A program made the position numbers and the translations under genes. From NCBI GenBank assembly GCA_003003615.1, contig PVWD01000004.1, positions 1 through 64,000 of the forward strand: a DNA stretch of 64,000 bases, given 5' to 3'. Positions 16,868 to 25,329 of this stretch are shown piece after piece. This DNA comes from a filamentous cyanobacterium CCP2 (GTDB lineage: Bacteria; Cyanobacteriota; Cyanobacteriia; Elainellales; Elainellaceae). Position 1 is the first letter of the stretch; the number at the start of each line of letters is the position of its first letter. The notes beneath the pieces are model-generated. The model saw only the letters and a list, made by a program, of their open reading frames with translations. It had not been told where the DNA came from and searched no databases.

Positions 16868-18031
16868 CTAAGTCTCATGCCAGTTTTGCTGAATCACGAC
16901 ACCTCGGCTTTGCATCGCTTGTTCAAATAAATGGGTGGGTAAGGCTTGTTCCACTGCCCATACGCCTGGTTTGGATAGTTTCTCATCCAAAATTAATTCA
17001 GCTAAGCTTCCTGTTCCGTAACCAACGGCGGTTGCAGTATGTTCATGGATAAAGGATGAGATGTATTGTGCGGGTTGTCCTGCCTTTTGTCCAAACACAT
17101 CCGATCGCATTGCAACCCCGATTCCGCTAGCACCGTCGGTAACTGCCGTCATTTTATGACTGATGTTTGACAAAACCTCGACAAAGGTTGGGTTTTGAAC
17201 TAACTTAGCTGGAAACCAGTTTGCCACCATTGAGGTGAGATGATTGTAAAAATCCGGGGCAGAACCAAACTTAACGATAACTGATTTGGCTGGAAAAGCA
17301 TCCACTAACGTAAAGGCTTCTGGCATATCAAACCAGTACACGCCCACTCGCCCAAAGGGAGCCGGAAACTCGATCGGTTCTCGTCCGGTGTAAGGTTTGA
17401 CGGTTTTCCATTGTCCGTTCAGCCACACCTCAAAGGGATGCTGCAATCCCAAAAATGTGGTTCGTAACACCGTCACCCCCGCCCCGCCGGAACCGGCCAC
17501 CACATAGCTTAAATGGATTTTTTCCACTTCATCTAGCTGTTCAACGGCTTGGCGCACCATGCTGTTAGAAATGCCTGGAAAAACGCCCGAATTCACAATT
17601 GCCGTGATTCCGGCCGCTTTGGCAGCATCGTTCATGGCAAGAGCCGTTTGGGTAAACCGGCGATCGTCACTGACATCAATGTAGTTTTTGCCTTGCTCAA
17701 TGCACGTCTTCAACACTCGACCATCCCGATAGCGAAACGGCCCCGCACAGTGAATCACTAAATCACTGGCAGCAATGGCACGGGTGAGGCTGGAATGATC
17801 GTCTAAATTGAGCGGTAGAAATTTGGCGGTTTCGCTGAGGGTGGAAGCTTGACTGGTTTGAATGGTTTCATTCAGTTCTGCTGCATGATTCAGCTTCGTT
17901 TTCCAGGATTGTTTTGGGTCAGGAGTACGCCCTGTTACAGTGATTTCAGCTTGAGTATGCTGTAATAAGTCTGTGGCAATGCTGCTACCAATGCGTCCTC
18001 GACCTCCTAAAATTAGAACTTGTTTGATCAT
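16868..18031 (-). CDS. Saccharopine dehydrogenase family NAD(P)-binding protein
   Basis: An NAD(P)-dependent oxidoreductase-like protein of 387 residues. The N-terminal Rossmann motif is VLILGGRGRIGSSIA, followed by LVIHCAGPFRY and the catalytic-domain stretch GITAIVNSGVFPGISN typical of saccharopine-dehydrogenase-like proteins. Most cyanobacterial relatives are not lysine enzymes and their substrate is unknown. The ATG at 18031 was chosen so that the protein begins directly at the Rossmann strand; an ATG at 18085 would add 18 residues and overlap crtO. It follows crtO by 28 bases on the same strand, so the two are probably co-transcribed, possibly linking it to carotenoid or lipid metabolism (inference). 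Confidence 0.85.
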   Translation of the reverse strand: MIKQVLILGGRGRIGSSIATDLLQHTQAEITVTGRTPDPKQSWKTKLNHAAELNETIQTSQASTLSETAKFLPLNLDDHSSLTRAIAASDLVIHCAGPFRYRDGRVLKTCIEQGKNYIDVSDDRRFTQTALAMNDAAKAAGITAIVNSGVFPGISNSMVRQAVEQLDEVEKIHLSYVVAGSGGAGVTVLRTTFLGLQHPFEVWLNGQWKTVKPYTGREPIEFPAPFGRVGVYWFDMPEAFTLVDAFPAKSVIVKFGSAPDFYNHLTSMVANWFPAKLVQNPTFVEVLSNISHKMTAVTDGASGIGVAMRSDVFGQKAGQPAQYISSFIHEHTATAVGYGTGSLAELILDEKLSKPGVWAVEQALPTHLFEQAMQSRGVVIQQNWHET

Positions 18032-18059
18032 AATCTTCGTCAATGAGCGGTAATACAGT

Positions 18060-19754
18060 TTAGAACGATTTGAAGACAGAGCCAACCGTTGAACTCACCG
18101 ATTCGCGAACCGATTTCATCGCCTGGGAGAGCGGCTGCTGCGATCGTAAAAAGACACGCGCACAGTTTCGTCCTGGCATTCCCGAAATAGAGCCACCTGG
18201 ATGGGTTCCGGCTCCCGTTAGATACAGCCCTTCGATCGGCGTTTCATAGTTTGCCAACTCCGGCAACGGACGGAAGAGAATCATTTGCTCTAGGCTCATA
18301 TCAATGTGATAGTGGTTGCCTCTGAATGCCCCCAACCGATCGCTTAATTCGGCAGGGCTTTCAACTCGTCGGGCAATAATGGACTGCTTCACATTAGGCG
18401 CGTACTCTGCCAATTTGTCAATCAGGCGATCGGCAACCTGATGCTTCAGTTCATCCGTCCAGCCGGTGCCGTTTTGCCCTGTGCCTTCCAGTCCTTCAAT
18501 TTCGTAGGGTGCAAAAAACTCAATCCACAGCGTGTGTTTGCCTTCCGGAGCCATTGATGGGTCAAGCATGGTGGGCACAACCACATACATCGACGGATCA
18601 GAATCAGGAATGCGGCCGATCGTTGAATCATGGTGCGAAATTTCGACTTGCTTCACGGAATCAGCAATCAAAACAGAACCAATCAAAAACTGATCTTGGT
18701 GGTTGTGGTGTTCAAACCGAGGAGCTTCCGACAAAGCGCAATCCACCTTCAGAATGGATTCGTTATTGTTAACAATGCGGCGTTCTAACCGCTCTCGCAT
18801 GCCTGAATCGGCCTGGTCAACTTCGCTTTTATCCATCAAGTGCAAGAAGACCCGACGGGCATCAATGTTAGAAATCACGCCCTTGGTTGCTCGATATTCT
18901 GTTCCGCCTGCAACCCTCACCCCAACGGCTCGTCCGTCGTCAATCAAGATTCTCTCAACGGTTTGATCGGTCAACACCACACCGCCCAAATCTTTCACCA
19001 AGTTTAACAACGCCTGCGTTAAGGCTCCTGTGCCGCCGCGGGGTCTGGCCATTCCCGGACGATGCCGCATCGCCATCATAATTGCTCCGATCGCCAAGTT
19101 TTTCTGGCTGGGAGGCATTCCCAGTTCTGATGCCAATCGTGATAGCGGAGCTTTCACAAATTCTGAATCAAAATATTCGTTCAGCATATCTTCCGAACTG
19201 CTGAGCATCGTACGGAGCAAATCCAATGTCTTATTAGACAGCCCCATCACAGAAAATAAATCCTTGACCTTGCCAAAATCATAATTGCCCAAAATGTCAA
19301 TGATTGATTTAGGGGGAGCGTTAAAAATAGGAATAATTCCTTGCAGAAGACGCTGCCAAAAATCAATAAATTCTCCATATTTTTCAGCATCTCGCGCATT
19401 GTATCGGGCAATCTCTGCACAAGTTTTTTCCACCGACTGATGCGCTAAAAAATACTGACCATTGGGATTCGGACAGAAGGTTACTGGGTCGCAATAAAGA
19501 TACTCTAGCCCATACTTTCCTAACTCCAGTTCTTCCACAACGGGGCCAAGGTGAATGAACTCATGATCGATCGCACAAAGATTAAATTTGAATCCGGGTG
19601 CTTCCTCTGGTAGGCTTTCTTCAGTTGTCGCAGCCCCACCCGGAACCGATCGTTTTTCTAGCAGCAAAACGCTGTGTCCTGCTTTCAGCAAATAGGCAGC
19701 ACAAACCAGTCCATTGTGTCCTGCCCCAATCATCACAACATCATATGTTTGCAT
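18060..19754 (-). CDS. crtO: CrtO-type beta-carotene ketolase
   Basis: An FAD-dependent enzyme of the phytoene-desaturase superfamily that introduces the 4-keto group of echinenone or canthaxanthin from beta-carotene at the membrane. The 564 residues align by eye almost end to end with the Synechocystis CrtO protein as I remember it: GAGHNGLVCAAYLL dinucleotide fold, then AIDHEFIHLGPV, SSEDMLNEYFDSEFVKAPL, RPRGGTGALTQALL, VISNIDARR and the C-terminal YLTGAGTHPGGSISGMPG. A tail of about 30 residues (SQAMKSVRESVSSTVGSVFKSF) goes past the usual end and could be an amphipathic membrane anchor. Ketocarotenoids serve photoprotection and OCP in cyanobacteria; no OCP gene is in the window. Confidence 0.9.
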   Translation of the reverse strand: MQTYDVVMIGAGHNGLVCAAYLLKAGHSVLLLEKRSVPGGAATTEESLPEEAPGFKFNLCAIDHEFIHLGPVVEELELGKYGLEYLYCDPVTFCPNPNGQYFLAHQSVEKTCAEIARYNARDAEKYGEFIDFWQRLLQGIIPIFNAPPKSIIDILGNYDFGKVKDLFSVMGLSNKTLDLLRTMLSSSEDMLNEYFDSEFVKAPLSRLASELGMPPSQKNLAIGAIMMAMRHRPGMARPRGGTGALTQALLNLVKDLGGVVLTDQTVERILIDDGRAVGVRVAGGTEYRATKGVISNIDARRVFLHLMDKSEVDQADSGMRERLERRIVNNNESILKVDCALSEAPRFEHHNHQDQFLIGSVLIADSVKQVEISHHDSTIGRIPDSDPSMYVVVPTMLDPSMAPEGKHTLWIEFFAPYEIEGLEGTGQNGTGWTDELKHQVADRLIDKLAEYAPNVKQSIIARRVESPAELSDRLGAFRGNHYHIDMSLEQMILFRPLPELANYETPIEGLYLTGAGTHPGGSISGMPGRNCARVFLRSQQPLSQAMKSVRESVSSTVGSVFKSF

Positions 19755-19810
19755 AAACTAATCCTTTACCATCCCTTATCCCATGTCCCAATCCATTCCG
19801 ATGAGCAAGC

Positions 19811-20542
19811 CTATTTCTGCTTTACAAATGTCCATTCCAGTACGTTAATGGGGGCATTTTGCAATGCTTCAACCAGGGCTTTATTGCTGGTATATTTCAA
19901 CTCTGAAAGATGACAAGCTTCAACATTGACGGTGAACTCGTAATCCTCAAAGGGCCAGGGTTCAACGGTGAGCCGCCCGTCGCTAAGTTCATGCACATCA
20001 TATCGCTGTCCATCAATGCCACTGGTAATTTCTACCGATCGCCCTGCCATTGGAACTTTTCGCTGCGCCAAAATCAACGAAAGTCGATCGCACCAGCGCA
20101 TAAACTGGTAAGCGCGTTCAGCTTGTTCCGGTTTAATGTTTAGCTCTTTGCGCCAATGCTCCTGCAATTTTTCTTGCTTGTCCAAGAATTCATCCCACTC
20201 TGGCGATGTCCCTCGACGGCTTTGTTGCAAGAAACAAATATGCTTAGATGTCAACAAAGTGACCCAGCGACCCCGATATCGAGCAGTGTTAATTAATTCT
20301 TCCAGCTTGTCGATCGAGGCTTCTGAGTCCAGCATAAAATCCAGAGGTGCCCCTGCCTCTGTAAGCTGATTGCCTTCCCACTCTCGTTCTAAATCATCGT
20401 GATGGGAAATTGCTGCAATTGTTTCATAAAGCCGCTCTGGGGCATCTGCTCTCCGCCAATGTCCGGCAATTTGGGCAGCCAGGAGGGCATGGGCACGGTG
20501 ATAAATCACTTCCCATCCATCTGCAAGTAAGTTCGCAATCAT
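19811..20542 (-). CDS. DUF3891 family protein
   Basis: A cytoplasmic protein of 243 residues matching the DUF3891 family by its pattern: HRAHALLAAQIAGHW near the N-terminus, a HHDD pair (AISHHDDLEREW), HICFLQQSRRG in the middle and a RYDVHELSDGRLTVEPWPF segment at the end. The conserved His and Asp residues suggest a metal-dependent HD-like fold (inference); no activity is known to me. It lies 56 bases upstream of crtO on the same strand and could share its transcript. Confidence 0.85.
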   Translation of the reverse strand: MIANLLADGWEVIYHRAHALLAAQIAGHWRRADAPERLYETIAAISHHDDLEREWEGNQLTEAGAPLDFMLDSEASIDKLEELINTARYRGRWVTLLTSKHICFLQQSRRGTSPEWDEFLDKQEKLQEHWRKELNIKPEQAERAYQFMRWCDRLSLILAQRKVPMAGRSVEITSGIDGQRYDVHELSDGRLTVEPWPFEDYEFTVNVEACHLSELKYTSNKALVEALQNAPINVLEWTFVKQK

Positions 20543-20672
20543 GGGTTCGTATCGATGCGATTAATACACTCTTTCGGTTTACTATTCACTGACGATTCAA
20601 TGGTCAGTCCAAACGGTTGATGCATGATTTGTGATGAGTCATTTCCCATCTCACAATCATTCATATTACCCG

Positions 20673-21194
20673 TTATGGACGTTCATTTGGCCCGTAACCA
20701 ATCACGGCCACCTTATGGCGATAAACGAGTTCTGCTCCATACCAGCCAGTGATGCCTAAGGCTGCCGCCACAATCAAAGACAATGTTATCCCTACAGGTA
20801 AAATTGCCCCTGCTGGATCACCCCAGCGCAGCCCTAAGTTGACCAATGAAAGCCCAAGGGCGATGACATTACCCACCATATGCACCCATCCTGCCGTATG
20901 CTGCCGAACGCGGGTGATTTTGATGAAGTCCATCATGCCCGTCACTGCTGCAACAATTCCGATCAAAATGCCAGCCCCGATCAGCCAGACGGATGCCCTT
21001 GCCCAAAACAGATCTCGGCTGAACCAATAAGCCAAATCCGTGGCTAGAACCGCCGTTAAAAAAGCGATCGGAAAAGTCACGATGAGGGGATGAAGGGGAT
21101 GTCCGGCGATCGCCACTGTGCTGGGAACACCCGTATCACGATACTCTCGATCGTCGCTTTCAATGATGGGTGGAATATCGGGAGTCTGTGTCAT
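20673..21194 (-). CDS. DUF2231 family membrane protein
   Basis: A protein of 173 residues with about four membrane helices and the family signature GHPLHPLIVTFPIAFLTAVL after a hydrophilic N-terminus of ~35 residues. DUF2231 proteins are small inner-membrane proteins, sometimes cytochrome-associated, without an established role. The ATG at 21194 is preceded by GGAG six bases away; a GTG at 21209 would place this site inside the gene. It sits between a hemerythrin-like gene and DUF3891 on the same strand. Confidence 0.87.
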   Translation of the reverse strand: MTQTPDIPPIIESDDREYRDTGVPSTVAIAGHPLHPLIVTFPIAFLTAVLATDLAYWFSRDLFWARASVWLIGAGILIGIVAAVTGMMDFIKITRVRQHTAGWVHMVGNVIALGLSLVNLGLRWGDPAGAILPVGITLSLIVAAALGITGWYGAELVYRHKVAVIGYGPNERP

Positions 21195-21264
21195 TACTGT
21201 CTCCTGCACTAAAGTACTTGATTTTTGTCTTTAAAGCTTTGCTTCAGACGATTCCACAAAACCT

Positions 21265-21294
21265 GATCCTCCCATCCTGAAGAACAGGAGGATC
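21265..21294 (-). terminator. Terminator-like inverted repeat after the hemerythrin gene
   Basis: An 8-bp stem (GATCCTCC / GGAGGATC) with a 14-base loop lies 23 bases beyond the stop of the hemerythrin-like gene. On the minus strand it is followed by AGGTTTTG, a weak T-run, so termination may be partial. Confidence 0.55.
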
Positions 21295-21316
21295 GGAAGG
21301 TTGCTCAGGTCAAAGC

Positions 21317-22360
21317 CTATTTCATGGATGCAGACATTTGTTGCTGCAAGCGGTCTTTCGCAGCTTTAAATTCTGTGGCAAGCTGCTCACTCTGCTCACT
21401 GGAGCAGTTGTTGCGAATTGCTGTGAACATTGTGCTTTCCTCTTGGCGGACATGATCCATAACAATGTCCTTCAGGCGATTCACAGCATCTTTAAATCCT
21501 TGGGTTCCGGGATTCGTTGCTTTGATTTGATCCAGCATCGTCTTCATTTGTGCTTGCTCATCATAGAGTTCTTGCACATCACTGTCGCCATAAAAAGGAC
21601 GCACTGCCGGATAAACAACTTGCTCTTCCGCTTCAGCGTGAACCATCAGGTCTTTGTACAGCTGACCAAAGTACTCCTCAATCTTACGAGGATCATCAGA
21701 GTTAGCAATTTCGCCAAACAAGACATTCACCTTCTGGTGATCCATCCGAATCACATCTTGCAGGTTCATGTCAGACTTATCAGAGGACTGAGTCATTACG
21801 CTGCCTGCAACACCCGATAGTGCAGCAACTGCATCCTGAACCCTTGCCCACAGACCTTGATCAGCCTCTTGTCCGGTGAGTTCTCTTACACCCAAAACCT
21901 CTAAAACGCCCTTGAGTTGCTCTTGGTGGGCCCGGTTCTCAAAGTTAACCGTGTTAATGGGGGTAATTGCCGCTTCAACATCGGCTCCTACCTTTTGCGC
22001 TGCTTTGTGGATCAGCAAGCCTGTCATTACCTGTTGATGCTTCAGGGCTTCATGCTGGAAAACCTTCTCAAACAGAGAAAGCTGGGAACCAGACATCATT
22101 TCTTCGGCTTTTTGAATCATCTGGTTTACGGTTTCAGAAGGCTCTGCCCGCACACCATATTGCACGATCGCCGTATCTAAAACACCTAAATTCTTTTGAT
22201 CGTCTTCCAACATGCTTTGAAAGCGCTCACGCACCTTTTGGTCGGAAACCGATGTAATGAAACGCTTTTCATTTGTAATGAGAAAATCTTGAACAGATCT
22301 CATCTCTGCTAGCTTTCTAGCGATCGAGAGCCGTTTTGTATCATCAAGTGTCGATACCAT
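21317..22360 (-). CDS. Hemerythrin-domain protein with helical N-terminal half
   Basis: A soluble, all-helical protein of 347 residues. The C-terminal half (~205-330) carries the hemerythrin/HHE pattern of iron ligands: DHQKVNVLF, then HAEAEEQVVYPAVRP, then DHVRQEESTMF. Such domains bind a di-iron centre used for O2, NO or redox sensing or for iron storage. The N-terminal half (1-185) is a second helical bundle resembling ferritin-like tail-stress proteins (FEKVFQHEALKHQQVMTGLLIHKAAQ). GGAG precedes the ATG by eight bases. Neighbouring genes suggest an envelope or oxidative stress context (inference). Confidence 0.88.
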   Translation of the reverse strand: MVSTLDDTKRLSIARKLAEMRSVQDFLITNEKRFITSVSDQKVRERFQSMLEDDQKNLGVLDTAIVQYGVRAEPSETVNQMIQKAEEMMSGSQLSLFEKVFQHEALKHQQVMTGLLIHKAAQKVGADVEAAITPINTVNFENRAHQEQLKGVLEVLGVRELTGQEADQGLWARVQDAVAALSGVAGSVMTQSSDKSDMNLQDVIRMDHQKVNVLFGEIANSDDPRKIEEYFGQLYKDLMVHAEAEEQVVYPAVRPFYGDSDVQELYDEQAQMKTMLDQIKATNPGTQGFKDAVNRLKDIVMDHVRQEESTMFTAIRNNCSSEQSEQLATEFKAAKDRLQQQMSASMK

Positions 22361-22765
22361 GCGTGTTCTCCTTGTTATCTACGTATGTAGCGGCCTGTAC
22401 ATACCAAGAGTTTCACATCATCACTTCATCACTTCATCAATCTTATGGTTGAACCTCTGCAATACTTAACAATAAAAAGTGTTATGCAATTCAATAGAGA
22501 GATCTCCTCCCGGCAAAGCATAGGAAACTGCAACTCATACCTCTCTATATTTAGGTATAGAAATAGTGCAATTCAGGTATATGATTTGCTCAAACAATTT
22601 GTTTTTAGGCTCAATAAAATCTTTTTCCTATATAAAATCCTTGAAATGATTCGCTAGTCTTCCTATCTATAGAGCTACAAGTTATCTCAGGTGGCAGAGG
22701 TGATTTTGGTACTTATTTTCGTAAGATGAAACACAAGACTTAAGAGACAAAAATGAGGGTTTTGT
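22361..22765. other. Divergent intergenic region, nothing recognised
   Basis: 405 AT-rich bases between the divergent hemerythrin-like gene and the small acidic protein gene. They must contain both promoters, but no confident -35/-10 pair, operator or hairpin was recognised. Confidence 0.5.
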
Positions 22766-23125
22766 ATGAATACTGACTCGATGCATCGTCATTCTGAAGA
22801 TATTGAGCAACCGATGGCTCCAGAAGAAGTTGACCCAGAACAAAAGCAGGAGCAAAAAGAGGAATTAGAAAGAGCCGGAAATAGCCTAACGATTAACCCT
22901 GGCGATCGAATCGATGAGAGTAAAACCTTAGAGGAGAAGGCGAAACAAGTTGCGGTTGATGCTCCAGACATCACAGGGGATCATATTGTTGTACCGACTT
23001 ACTTTATTGTGGAAACGCCTGAAGGCGAGAAAAAAGCTCTCCACCACGTTAAAGATGCAGAAGAAATTTCTGACGTCATTCGGCAGGCTCGTATGGACGA
23101 AAATGGTGAGCGGACCTGGTGGTAG
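22766..23125 (+). CDS. Small acidic hydrophilic protein, unknown function
   Basis: A protein of 119 residues, rich in Glu, Asp and Gln in its first half (EEVDPEQKQEQKEELERAG) and probably disordered there. A more ordered second half reads DHIVVPTYFIVETPEGEKKALHHVKDAEEISDVIRQ. It has no signal peptide or membrane helix and no family I can name. A strong terminator follows, so it is monocistronic. Its place between stress-type genes is the only functional hint. Confidence 0.7.
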   Translation: MNTDSMHRHSEDIEQPMAPEEVDPEQKQEQKEELERAGNSLTINPGDRIDESKTLEEKAKQVAVDAPDITGDHIVVPTYFIVETPEGEKKALHHVKDAEEISDVIRQARMDENGERTWW

Positions 23126-23157
23126 CCTCTATTTCTAAATAAGCTCATCTAAGGGAA

Positions 23158-23187
23158 CCCCAATTTCTTTAAGAAGTTGGGGATTTT
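23158..23187 (+). terminator. Rho-independent terminator of the small acidic protein gene
   Basis: CCCCAATTTCTT pairs with AAGAAGTTGGGG (one T:G pair, very short loop), followed by ATTTTGCTTT, about 30 bases after the stop codon. Confidence 0.85.
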
Positions 23188-23439
23188 GCTTTATGAACAT
23201 TTAGAAAATCGATGCTGTTCTGCTACATTACATTAGAAAGTGATCTTTATAACAAACTTTGCTTTACATTATTTCCCAGGGTAGAAGCGCGAGTTGTGTT
23301 TTTCACAAATAGTAAAATTTGATTTTTGATAATATGCCCTTTGCCAGACGATATTGGCTGCCATCTGCGGATACGCTTAACGACAGCATCTACAAATGCT
23401 TTGAAACGTCGTTTGTAGACTGCTGTTTTTTGTATTACG
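23188..23439 (+). promoter_or_regulatory. Leader region of the first lipoprotein gene
   Basis: Non-coding stretch after the preceding terminator. It includes a TTGTG / CACAA hairpin near 23293-23310 and ends in the strong terminator-like hairpin 23383-23432, only eight bases before the ATG at 23440. A GCTG near 23357 could pair with the CAGC that forms the foot of the terminator, which would give an antiterminator form (inference). Confidence 0.4.
23383..23432 (+). terminator. Terminator-like hairpin directly in front of a start codon
   Basis: Stem arms ACAGC.TCTACAAA (23383-23396) and TTTGTAGA..GCTGT (23412-23426), with a 15-base loop, are followed by TTTTTTG when the T that closes the stem is counted. 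The run ends where a ribosome site for the ATG at 23440 would be expected. It may end a small RNA or act as an attenuator. Confidence 0.65.
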
Positions 23440-23697
23440 ATGGGCATTTCATTCATGAGAAAAGTCGCTTCTCTTTTCAAACAACTTCAAATTGCCAAGG
23501 TTTTACTCATCTTCGTTGCAGGATTCATGCTGTTTTTCAGCGTTGCTTGTAGTGCTACTGAAACGGGGGCTAGACCTCATAACCCTCCCGTTCAGGCTGG
23601 AGGAGCAAACAACCCTTACAAAGGAAGTGGGGATAGCTACACCCAATATAAACAGCCGTCTAATCCGAATGTCAGTCTTGATCAGTCCAAATCATAG
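23440..23697 (+). CDS. Small lipoprotein, unknown function (paralogue of the next gene)
   Basis: A protein of 85 residues with a type II signal: basic N-terminus MRKVASLFKQLQIAK, hydrophobic VLLIFVAGFMLFF, lipobox SVAC. The mature part of about 50 residues is Gly/Pro/Asn-rich and hydrophilic with NNPYKGSGDSY. It resembles small cyanobacterial lipoproteins seen among low-temperature or stress-induced proteins (recalled family resemblance, weak). It may start at 23440 or at the ATG at 23455; neither has a ribosome site because a terminator-like hairpin occupies the leader. Confidence 0.7.
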   Translation: MGISFMRKVASLFKQLQIAKVLLIFVAGFMLFFSVACSATETGARPHNPPVQAGGANNPYKGSGDSYTQYKQPSNPNVSLDQSKS

Positions 23698-23780
23698 ACA
23701 TGCCAGTTTATCGGCATTGGTTTTGTCAATTGGAGTCATTAAGCAATCTAAAAACCCTACATGAATGTTGGAGCAGTATC

Positions 23781-24359
23781 ATGATTAATCGCTTTTTTGG
23801 TATATTTACCAGTTGTTTCTCTTTTCTCAAACAATTCCGTCTAGAACGAATTCTTATTATTGTCCTAGCATCGGTTTTGCTTTTATCGACTGCTGCTTGT
23901 GGTGCCAAGTCTCCCCAATCTTCTGGAGGGGGCATAAACTCTCCGAGAGTTTCTGGTGAAGGTTCTTACCGGGAGCGAGTTGGTCAACCCTCAGGGGCTA
24001 GGGAATTTAGCGATCGGGCTGATGCGAAAGACCGTCCGGACTTAAGTACGTATAATGACTATGGTCAGTATGGTTCGGGAAGCCCAAGCGGGTTGCCTCC
24101 TAAGGCAAAAGAACTTGTTAAAAATGCAGATCGGAATGCAAATCGGCAAATTAAAGATCCTGGTGATCTAGTGGAAAATATTCGTGAAGGCAAGCCGTTT
24201 GACCAGCGAGTACGTGACCTCTCCGAACATGTAGGAGATAAAGCCGAGCAGCTAGGAGAAGATATTTCCGAAGGAACTCAGAAGAATCTGAGAACTCTGC
24301 AAGATAACGCTAGAAGTGCAGGAGATACTGCTCAGCGTGTCGCTGGGGATGCTAGCTGA
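23781..24359 (+). CDS. Stress-type lipoprotein with helical C-terminal half
   Basis: A protein of 192 residues with a long basic-hydrophobic signal (FRLERILIIVLASVLLLS) and lipobox TAAC. The mature N-part is Gly/Ser/Arg-rich; the second half (~100-190) is a charged, probably amphipathic helix with repeats such as DKAEQLGEDISEGTQKNLRTLQDNARSAGDTAQRVAG, reminiscent of LEA-like or low-temperature-induced proteins. The ATG at 23781 has GGAG seven bases upstream. It follows the previous lipoprotein gene by 83 bases; both share the order signal, lipobox and GXGSY segment. Confidence 0.75.
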   Translation: MINRFFGIFTSCFSFLKQFRLERILIIVLASVLLLSTAACGAKSPQSSGGGINSPRVSGEGSYRERVGQPSGAREFSDRADAKDRPDLSTYNDYGQYGSGSPSGLPPKAKELVKNADRNANRQIKDPGDLVENIREGKPFDQRVRDLSEHVGDKAEQLGEDISEGTQKNLRTLQDNARSAGDTAQRVAGDAS

Positions 24360-24496
24360 TCCTTAAACAGCAAACAGTAAAACTAGATTAGGGAATGCTT
24401 CTTTACCAAGTCAAAGTACCGTAAAGTTTTACCCTGATGTAGCTTTTCTGAAATCATCTGTTGAACTTTAAGACTAAACTCAGGAGAAATCAAATC

Positions 24497-25177
24497 ATGA
24501 CCTACGGTGATCAGCCTTACCGCGAACCAGAACGCCGAATTGTTGACCGTCCAGTTGCAGCACCTGCTGTGGTTGACTACCACGATCGAGTCCGTTGGGG
24601 CCCCATTATTGCGGGATTGTTCCTTGCAATTACCTCACAACTTGTTTTAAGTGGAATTGGAGCCGCGATCGGTTTATCAGCAATTGCCGGTGCAGATAAT
24701 CCTCAGGCTGCTGCTGCCGATGCAGGAACAGGAGTTGGGATCTGGTCAATTATTAGCTTATTAATTGCCCTGTTTTTGGGTGGATGGTTACTGACTCGCC
24801 TCTGTGGCCCCATGAACCGGAATACTGCCCTTTTGAATGGTACTGTTCTCTGGGCAACAACGATCGCCCTCAGTGCTTGGCTGTTGACGAGTGGTGTAGC
24901 GGGTGCGTTTGGTGTCATTGGAGCTAACTTAGGTGAGATTGTTAACCAGGCTCAAACTGGAACCGCAGGTGCCCCGGCCGAAGGAGTGACAGAAGAACAG
25001 ATTCGGCAAGTGGCAGAGAATGCCGCGACTGCTGGTTGGTCGTTTGCATTTGGCTCATTACTAGGATTGATTGCCACATTGGTTGGAGCAGCCTTGGGGG
25101 CACGCACTCCACGCCAGCCAGTAGTTGCAACTCAGCAAGTTCCTCCTGGTGATGTAGACAGACCCTACACCCGTTAG
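24497..25177 (+). CDS. Small polytopic membrane protein ('PhnA-like' family name)
   Basis: A protein of 226 residues with a basic N-terminus (EPERRIVDRP), then VRWGPIIAGLFLAITSQLVLSGIGAAIG, GVGIWSIISLLIALFLGGWLLTRL, a third helix pair around TVLWATTIALSAWLL and a last helix near the C-terminus (GLIATLVGAALGA). Proteins with WG.I.AG....Q..L...G.giG and G.GIW..... are often named PhnA-like although they have no phosphonate role. The same module forms the N-terminus of the repeat protein at 1955. AGGAG lies ten bases before the ATG. A terminator follows. Confidence 0.82.
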   Translation: MTYGDQPYREPERRIVDRPVAAPAVVDYHDRVRWGPIIAGLFLAITSQLVLSGIGAAIGLSAIAGADNPQAAAADAGTGVGIWSIISLLIALFLGGWLLTRLCGPMNRNTALLNGTVLWATTIALSAWLLTSGVAGAFGVIGANLGEIVNQAQTGTAGAPAEGVTEEQIRQVAENAATAGWSFAFGSLLGLIATLVGAALGARTPRQPVVATQQVPPGDVDRPYTR

Positions 25178-25237
25178 GAAACAGGTTCAAAACGAAGCGT
25201 CGTTAAAACAACCTATCAACTCCCAATTCATTCACCA

Positions 25238-25270
25238 CCCCCTGGCAGCTAAAGTTAGGGGGAATTTTTT
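25238..25270 (+). terminator. Rho-independent terminator of the small membrane protein gene
   Basis: CCCCCT pairs with AGGGGG across a 13-base loop and is followed by AATTTTTT, 60 bases after the stop codon and just before the convergent RND pump gene. Confidence 0.85.
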
Positions 25271-25329
25271 AGTTTAATTCAGGAGAGGTCTAGATAGCGT
25301 AGTTTAAGTCGATGCAAATTGCTGTAAGG

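Noticed and set aside
21338-21820. A 160-codon open frame antisense to the hemerythrin-like gene
   Set aside because: The minus-strand frame has the metal-ligand motifs and a good ribosome site; the antisense frame has none.
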